Below, piece by piece: positions 29,433 to 33,200 of a stretch of DNA of 33,200 nt; the stretch's first letter is position 1; the number at the start of each line of letters is the position of its first letter. The stretch is from positions 51,854-85,053 of the forward strand of contig DXMX01000002.1 in assembly GCA_019413955.1 (NCBI GenBank), read 5' to 3'. This DNA is from Collinsella sp. GTDB taxonomy: Bacteria; Actinomycetota; Coriobacteriia; Coriobacteriales; Coriobacteriaceae. The notes beneath the pieces are model-generated. The model did not search any database. It was not told the origin of the DNA and saw only the letters and a list, made by a program, of their open reading frames with translations. The translations under genes and the position numbers were made by a program.

Positions 29433-30971
29433 CTATTCCGCATCGACCACGCGGAGCAGATATGCCACGCGCGTTGCGGCCGTGCACTTAAAACGCTCGT
29501 CCGCGCGAACTCCGGCGACCCACACCACGGCACCTCCCGGCGCCGTCCTCACCATGGGCACGCCGGCGCGCTCGGAAACGGGAATGCGAGCCTCGCCTAG
29601 CAAGTCGGATACTTTCTTGCTTCGGCCACTCATCCCTAACGGGCACATCACGTCTCCCGGTGCGGGACCGTCCACCCACAGGCGCGCCAATCGCGCCTCG
29701 ACAGGGATCTCGCCACGCGAGCCCGCCAGGATCCGCTCACTATCGCTGTCGGCAAAACCCAAGGCAGCCGCGTCTACCAAAGCTGTCACTTCCCCGGCAG
29801 CCGCAAGCTCACGGGCGCGGCGCACGATATCGCATCCCAGCTCAACGGCCATCGGCTCTGTGACCAGCATACGTCCCCCGCCCAACGGCAAACGACCGGG
29901 TACGGTAACCCAGTCCGCGACCAGGCCCTCGCGAGCCACCGGGGCCTTAAACGCCAGCATGCCAAACTCAACGCGCGCGTCAATTCCCGCCGGAAGCGTG
30001 ACCGAGCCGGCACCCTCGGCAACGCAGGAAAGGACTCGCTCAACATGCCGCATCTCGGGACGAGCGTCCGGATCGATGCGTTTGATCGCCAGTCGCACGA
30101 TGCGCCGCGCGATTACCACCTCGGCCGCAGCAAGGCGCCTGGCATCGAGCACCAGTGCGCCCGCTGCCTCTTTGCGCAAACAGCTTCGAAACGCCTGTGC
30201 CGACAGCTGGGATAGAAACGCGTCCTCATCGCCTAAGATCTCGCAGGCGGCGCCAATCGTCTTGCAGACGCTCGCGTTGCGCTGCACCACCACTGGCATT
30301 ACTCGATGGCGCACGTAGTTTCGCAGATACGAGATATCCTCATTGCTCTCGTCTTCACGCCACGGCTGACCATGTACCTGTAGATAGCCCACGAGCTCGC
30401 CATGAGTTAGGTCGAGCAAGGGACGTACCACGATATTCCTCCGGCGAGGAATGCTCGATAGGCCAGCGGGGCCCGAACCCTTAATCGCGTTCATCAAAAA
30501 CGTTTCCGCGCGATCCGAAGACGTGTGCGCGGTGCAGATACGAGCCGCCGTTCGCGGTGCCCCCGTCTGGGCGCAGAGCTCGCGAACATACCTCCGCGCC
30601 GCGGCATAGCGCACTTCGCGGGCCGCGGCCTCAATATTGCCCGACTCCCCATCAAAATAAGCGTGCTCCACGCACAGCGGTAAACCATATTTCGCGCAGA
30701 GCTCACGCACAAAGGCCTCGTCGCCATCGGACGCCTTGCCGCGCAGATGATGGTTTACATGCAGCACATGCAGGCGCTCGCGAGCAATGGGGGCAACACC
30801 GCGCCCGTCTTGGATATCCAGCTTTGATGTGCACGCCATAAGAAGCAGTGCCGTCGAGTCCGCGCCGCCTGATACCATGAGCACGACAGGAGCAGCCTGC
30901 TGCCTCGTTCGGGTCTCATCGACTGCCCCGGGCACGGCATGGTGTCCGTAATGCTGTGATACCGTAGGCAT
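29433..30971 (-). CDS. tilS: tRNA(Ile)-lysidine synthase
   Basis: 512 residues. TilS adds lysine to C34 of tRNA(Ile2) so that it reads AUA. The N-type PP-loop ATPase motif is VSGGADST (33-40), followed by VNHHLRG, EAAAREVRYAAARRY, CTAHTSSDRAETFLMNAIKGSGPAGLSSI and RPLL, all typical. ESNEDISYLRNYVRHRVMP closes the catalytic domain. The C-terminal part (about 330-512) matches the substrate-binding and TilS C-terminal domains less closely. ATG 30971 follows AGGAGG. It is divergent from the MBL hydrolase gene, with only 48 bases between the starts, so their promoters must overlap. Confidence 0.95.
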   Translation of the reverse strand: MPTVSQHYGHHAVPGAVDETRTRQQAAPVVLMVSGGADSTALLLMACTSKLDIQDGRGVAPIARERLHVLHVNHHLRGKASDGDEAFVRELCAKYGLPLCVEHAYFDGESGNIEAAAREVRYAAARRYVRELCAQTGAPRTAARICTAHTSSDRAETFLMNAIKGSGPAGLSSIPRRRNIVVRPLLDLTHGELVGYLQVHGQPWREDESNEDISYLRNYVRHRVMPVVVQRNASVCKTIGAACEILGDEDAFLSQLSAQAFRSCLRKEAAGALVLDARRLAAAEVVIARRIVRLAIKRIDPDARPEMRHVERVLSCVAEGAGSVTLPAGIDARVEFGMLAFKAPVAREGLVADWVTVPGRLPLGGGRMLVTEPMAVELGCDIVRRARELAAAGEVTALVDAAALGFADSDSERILAGSRGEIPVEARLARLWVDGPAPGDVMCPLGMSGRSKKVSDLLGEARIPVSERAGVPMVRTAPGGAVVWVAGVRADERFKCTAATRVAYLLRVVDAE

Positions 30972-31019
30972 TTGCTTCCTCCTCTATTCGTCCGCACCCA
31001 TTGTATCCTTTGGAATCTT

Positions 31020-31829
31020 ATGTCTCGTCTGCACCTTCATATCCTTGGCAGCGGCTCAAAAGGCAACTGCGCGCTCATCGAAGGCCCCCGGGGGCTCATC
31101 ATGATTGACGACGGTCTTTCTCGCCGCGAGACATTAAAGCGCATGGCAGAACTGGGACTCTCGGCAGACAACGTCTCGGCTCTTCTCATTACTCATGAGC
31201 ATAGCGATCACATCAAGGGTCTCGATGTCTGGTGCAAGCACTGGCACGGTCCCCTCTTTGCCAGTAGGGGCACACTTTCGAGCAAAGAAAATCTTTCGCA
31301 TCTGCCTGTCGAGGAATTCGACCCCGGTGACACCCTATCCATTGCCGGCATCCACGCGCAAACCTACTCAACATCACACGATGTCATAAATCCAATCGGC
31401 TTTCGATTCGACGCCCTCGATGATTCCATCGGCTTTGCTACCGACACCGGAGAGCTATCGAGCCAAGCCATGAACACCCTCAAAGATTGTCGAGTCCTCG
31501 CGCTCGAAAGCAACCACGATGTGACCATGCTGCGCGAGGGAGAATATCCCCGCTTTCTTCAGGAGCGCATCCTGTCTGCAAGGGGACACCTCTCCAACGG
31601 CCAAGCCGCCGAAGCCGCGCGCGAACTTGTTACCGATCGCACCGAACAGCTCATTGCCATGCATATCAGCCAAGACAACAATCGTCCGAGCCTTACCGTC
31701 AAAAGCTATGCCAAAGCTCTAGCCGCAACCCTGGATGACGAGCTCGGCAGCTCCGCCACCCTTCTCCAAGGATCGCGAAAACTCTCGATACGCCCCGCAA
31801 GCCAGTATCGGCCAGCAACCATTCAATAG
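31020..31829 (+). CDS. YycJ-like metallo-beta-lactamase-fold hydrolase
   Basis: 269 residues. The opening LHILGSGSKGNCALIEG and the metal motif ITHEHSDHIKG (HEHSDH at 59-64) are typical of the YycJ/WalJ group, followed by STSHDVINPIGFRF, IGFATDTGEL and LALESNHD, which supply further metal ligands. Such proteins act as metal-dependent nucleases or phosphodiesterases and have been linked to DNA repair or cell-wall signalling in Firmicutes; the substrate is not certain. ATG 31020 is chosen as the family start; the ribosome site is weak (TTTGGAATCTT). It is divergent from tilS, with a strong two-way terminator downstream. Confidence 0.9.
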   Translation: MSRLHLHILGSGSKGNCALIEGPRGLIMIDDGLSRRETLKRMAELGLSADNVSALLITHEHSDHIKGLDVWCKHWHGPLFASRGTLSSKENLSHLPVEEFDPGDTLSIAGIHAQTYSTSHDVINPIGFRFDALDDSIGFATDTGELSSQAMNTLKDCRVLALESNHDVTMLREGEYPRFLQERILSARGHLSNGQAAEAARELVTDRTEQLIAMHISQDNNRPSLTVKSYAKALAATLDDELGSSATLLQGSRKLSIRPASQYRPATIQ

Positions 31830-31843
31830 ACTGTCCTAAACAG

Positions 31844-31879
31844 CAAAAGGGGCCGGGAATCGCTTCCCAGCCCCTTTTG
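31844..31879. terminator. Bidirectional terminator between MBL hydrolase and Hsp20 genes
   Basis: CAAAAGGGGC pairs with GCCCCTTTTG, with inner GGGAA/TTCCC pairing and a TCGC loop; runs of T or A are present in both directions. The genes are convergent. Confidence 0.9.
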
Positions 31880-31911
31880 TTGTCTTTTAATAGCGAAGAA
31901 CACCAACGAAG

Positions 31912-32343
31912 TTATTCGATGGAGATCTTCGTAACGTTCTTCTTCTCGACGATCTTGGGAACCGTAACGGTCAGGATGCCGTCAGCGTACTTAGCCGAGA
32001 GGCCCTCGCTCGAAGCGTCCTTAAGATACACGCCACGCGTCGCGCTGTACGAGCTGAACTCCTTCTGCAGGAAGTTCTTGCCCTCGTTCTCCTCGTCTTC
32101 CTCGACATTCACGCTAATGGACAGACGGCCCTCGTTAAGCTCGACATCGATATCGTCCTTGGCGACGCCGGTCAGATAAGCCTTGACCTCATAGCCATCG
32201 CCCTTATCCTCAACGTCAACGGGGAACGCCTTAGAGGCAATCGAGCTGTTCGCTAGGTCGCTCATATCATCAAACAGATCGAACAGCGAGCTTGCAGAGG
32301 GACGAACGCCAAAAACCGAACGATAAGGAACCATGCTTGCCAT
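31912..32343 (-). CDS. Hsp20 small heat-shock protein
   Basis: 143 residues. The alpha-crystallin domain (about 38-130) starts with FPVDVEDKGDGYEVKAYLTGVAKDDIDVELNEGRLSISV and ends with the conserved ADGILTVTVPK; the C-terminal tail has KISIE. It is an ATP-independent holdase that binds unfolding proteins and forms oligomers. ATG 32343 follows AAAGGAG; the frame runs further upstream into the AT-rich leader without a ribosome site. No CIRCE or HAIR operator is seen upstream. The 135 bases before the gene are AT-rich (TATATATGAG, CATATATAAGAG) and should hold the promoter. Confidence 0.92.
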   Translation of the reverse strand: MASMVPYRSVFGVRPSASSLFDLFDDMSDLANSSIASKAFPVDVEDKGDGYEVKAYLTGVAKDDIDVELNEGRLSISVNVEEDEENEGKNFLQKEFSSYSATRGVYLKDASSEGLSAKYADGILTVTVPKIVEKKNVTKISIE

Positions 32344-32620
32344 GTTTACCACTCCTTTATAGGACTGCCGAGTCATCTTCCAGGTGACTGGGACTTCTTT
32401 TGACGCTCTTATATATGCCCACCCAGCGCTCATATATACATCGACTATAAAGTTTTTTGAGTCCAGTACTATAAGCATATCTAAGTGCGTATGACTTAGG
32501 TTTTAGGAAGGTTAAGGTTCTTTGAACCAGAGCTTAAATACCGAGTATGTCCCCAGCTGCAAATAACAAGGGGCTTACAATGAGCGCGTACACGTTGTTG
32601 GTAACGAGCTAAAGGGCATC
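32344..32620. other. Divergent region between Hsp20 gene and the small membrane protein gene
   Basis: 277 bases, AT-rich compared with the neighbours. It contains TATATA stretches (for example 32410-32416 and 32431-32438) and a near-direct repeat ACTATAAAG/ACTATAAG (32445-32476). Both promoters must lie here, but boxes cannot be placed with confidence. Confidence 0.4.
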
Positions 32621-33088
32621 ATGGACGACCAAAACCAGAACAAAATGTTTATGCCGACGCAGGGGGAAGATACTTCCACGCAGCCGCCACGGTTCCATCG
32701 CCCCCACATCTCGCAAGAGCCCATTAATGATCCGGAGCCCGAGTATGTGACGAGAAATCGATATCAAACACTCGAGGATGCCCAAACGGGGCGTAAACAT
32801 ATGGGCGTCGCCTCGGGAGACCCTGTATATCTGAAAGACGCACCATTATCTAAAAACAGCGCAGCTAGTGATGAGCCGATGAAAGCATCCGCCACTCATC
32901 AACAAAGAGGTCCTCGACCAAAGCAAACCTTGACGCATTCGGCTCGCTATCTCGAAACGCCAAAACAGGGAAAATCAATCTTCGTTTCATCAAGTAAACG
33001 ACGCAAGCAGCATCGACTGACAATCCTGCTTTTGATCATTGTGGCCATAGCAGTTGCCCTTGTTATTCGATTTATCTTCTTTAAATAA
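32621..33088 (+). CDS. Small tail-anchored membrane protein of unknown function
   Basis: 155 residues, no family recognised. The first ~125 residues are hydrophilic, rich in Gln, Pro, Thr and Ser, and likely disordered. A basic stretch (SSSKRRKQHRL) precedes one C-terminal membrane helix (about 132-152, ILLLIIVAIAVALVIRFIFF) and the final Lys. This suggests a tail anchor with the bulk in the cytoplasm. ATG 32621 follows AAAGGG. Codon use is more AT-rich than in neighbouring genes, which may reflect low constraint or transfer. It is divergent from Hsp20. Confidence 0.75.
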   Translation: MDDQNQNKMFMPTQGEDTSTQPPRFHRPHISQEPINDPEPEYVTRNRYQTLEDAQTGRKHMGVASGDPVYLKDAPLSKNSAASDEPMKASATHQQRGPRPKQTLTHSARYLETPKQGKSIFVSSSKRRKQHRLTILLLIIVAIAVALVIRFIFFK

Positions 33089-33155
33089 AGGCTCAATACC
33101 AAAAACGATAAGATCGTCTGGTGTAATAGAGTCATTTACGCCCCATAAACGCAAA

Positions 33156-33183
33156 AAGGGGGAGGCCGCGAGGCCTCCCCCTT
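33156..33183. terminator. Terminator near the right edge
   Basis: A perfect 12-bp stem AAGGGGGAGGCC-gcga-GGCCTCCCCCTT, flanked by an A-run on the left and T on the right. It can end the small membrane protein gene and any convergent gene beyond the window. Confidence 0.85.
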
Positions 33184-33200
33184 CTCAGTTCGATGCGACG

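Noticed and set aside
32344..32520. CIRCE or HAIR heat-shock operator upstream of Hsp20
   Set aside because: Neither TTAGCACTC-N9-GAGTGCTAA nor CTTGAGT-N7-ACTCAAG is present; TTTGAGT at 32455-32461 has no matching half.

Overview
The window is a GC-rich, gene-dense chromosomal stretch that looks like a Coriobacteriia (human-gut actinobacterial) genome, most probably Collinsella or a close relative. The reasons are the strong GC bias at third codon positions, the tilS-hpt-ftsH order, an actinobacterial EF-G-like protein, and the intergenic GGGACAGG-type hairpins that I associate with this lineage. The assignment is inference; no rRNA gene or other marker is present. I see no prophage, transposase, CRISPR array, rRNA or tRNA gene.

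Layout. 1-3298 (minus): a MarR regulator followed by the two halves of a probable heterodimeric ABC exporter, with overlapping or touching genes; the second half runs off the left edge. 3480-5217: a small unknown protein, a nitroreductase and a single-pass membrane protein. 5302-8715: a Fis-type regulator with a decayed AAA+ domain, a YeiH-type transporter, and a divergent FadR-like GntR regulator. 9001-12271: glmS, then a divergent LacI regulator. 12385-14087: a HAD phosphatase divergent from larE. 14385-16085: an AlbA_2/winged-helix protein behind an array of about ten TCTCTCTAA sites. 16557-19745: an exported DNA-entry-type nuclease, then a GTPase-motif-poor EF-G-like protein. 20043-22453: a polar amino-acid ABC importer (binding protein, permease, ATPase). 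22792-24240: an RlmC/RlmD-like rRNA methyltransferase. 24319-26490: a PHP phosphoesterase and a class I aminotransferase. 26606-30971: tilS, hpt, ftsH. 31020-33088: a YycJ-like MBL hydrolase, an Hsp20 and a small tail-anchored protein.

Most convergent pairs are separated by a strong two-way hairpin terminator. The unusual content is between genes. (1) A roughly 140-nt structured unit follows the stop codons of both glmS and larE; its core is 43/46 identical, and some stems have changed in sequence while still pairing, which suggests a structured RNA or mobile DNA unit. (2) Six hairpins share a 13-nt loop with (G/A)TCCC at fixed positions, on three unrelated arm sequences; four of them are near-identical copies of one ~49-nt repeat. 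(3) Long palindromes occur at 21493-21603, 22546-22684 and 26550-26611. (4) Candidate operators lie upstream of glmS, the MarR gene, the importer and the AlbA_2 gene.

Most genes are ordinary housekeeping, transport and regulation. The non-coding elements are the best candidates for something undescribed.
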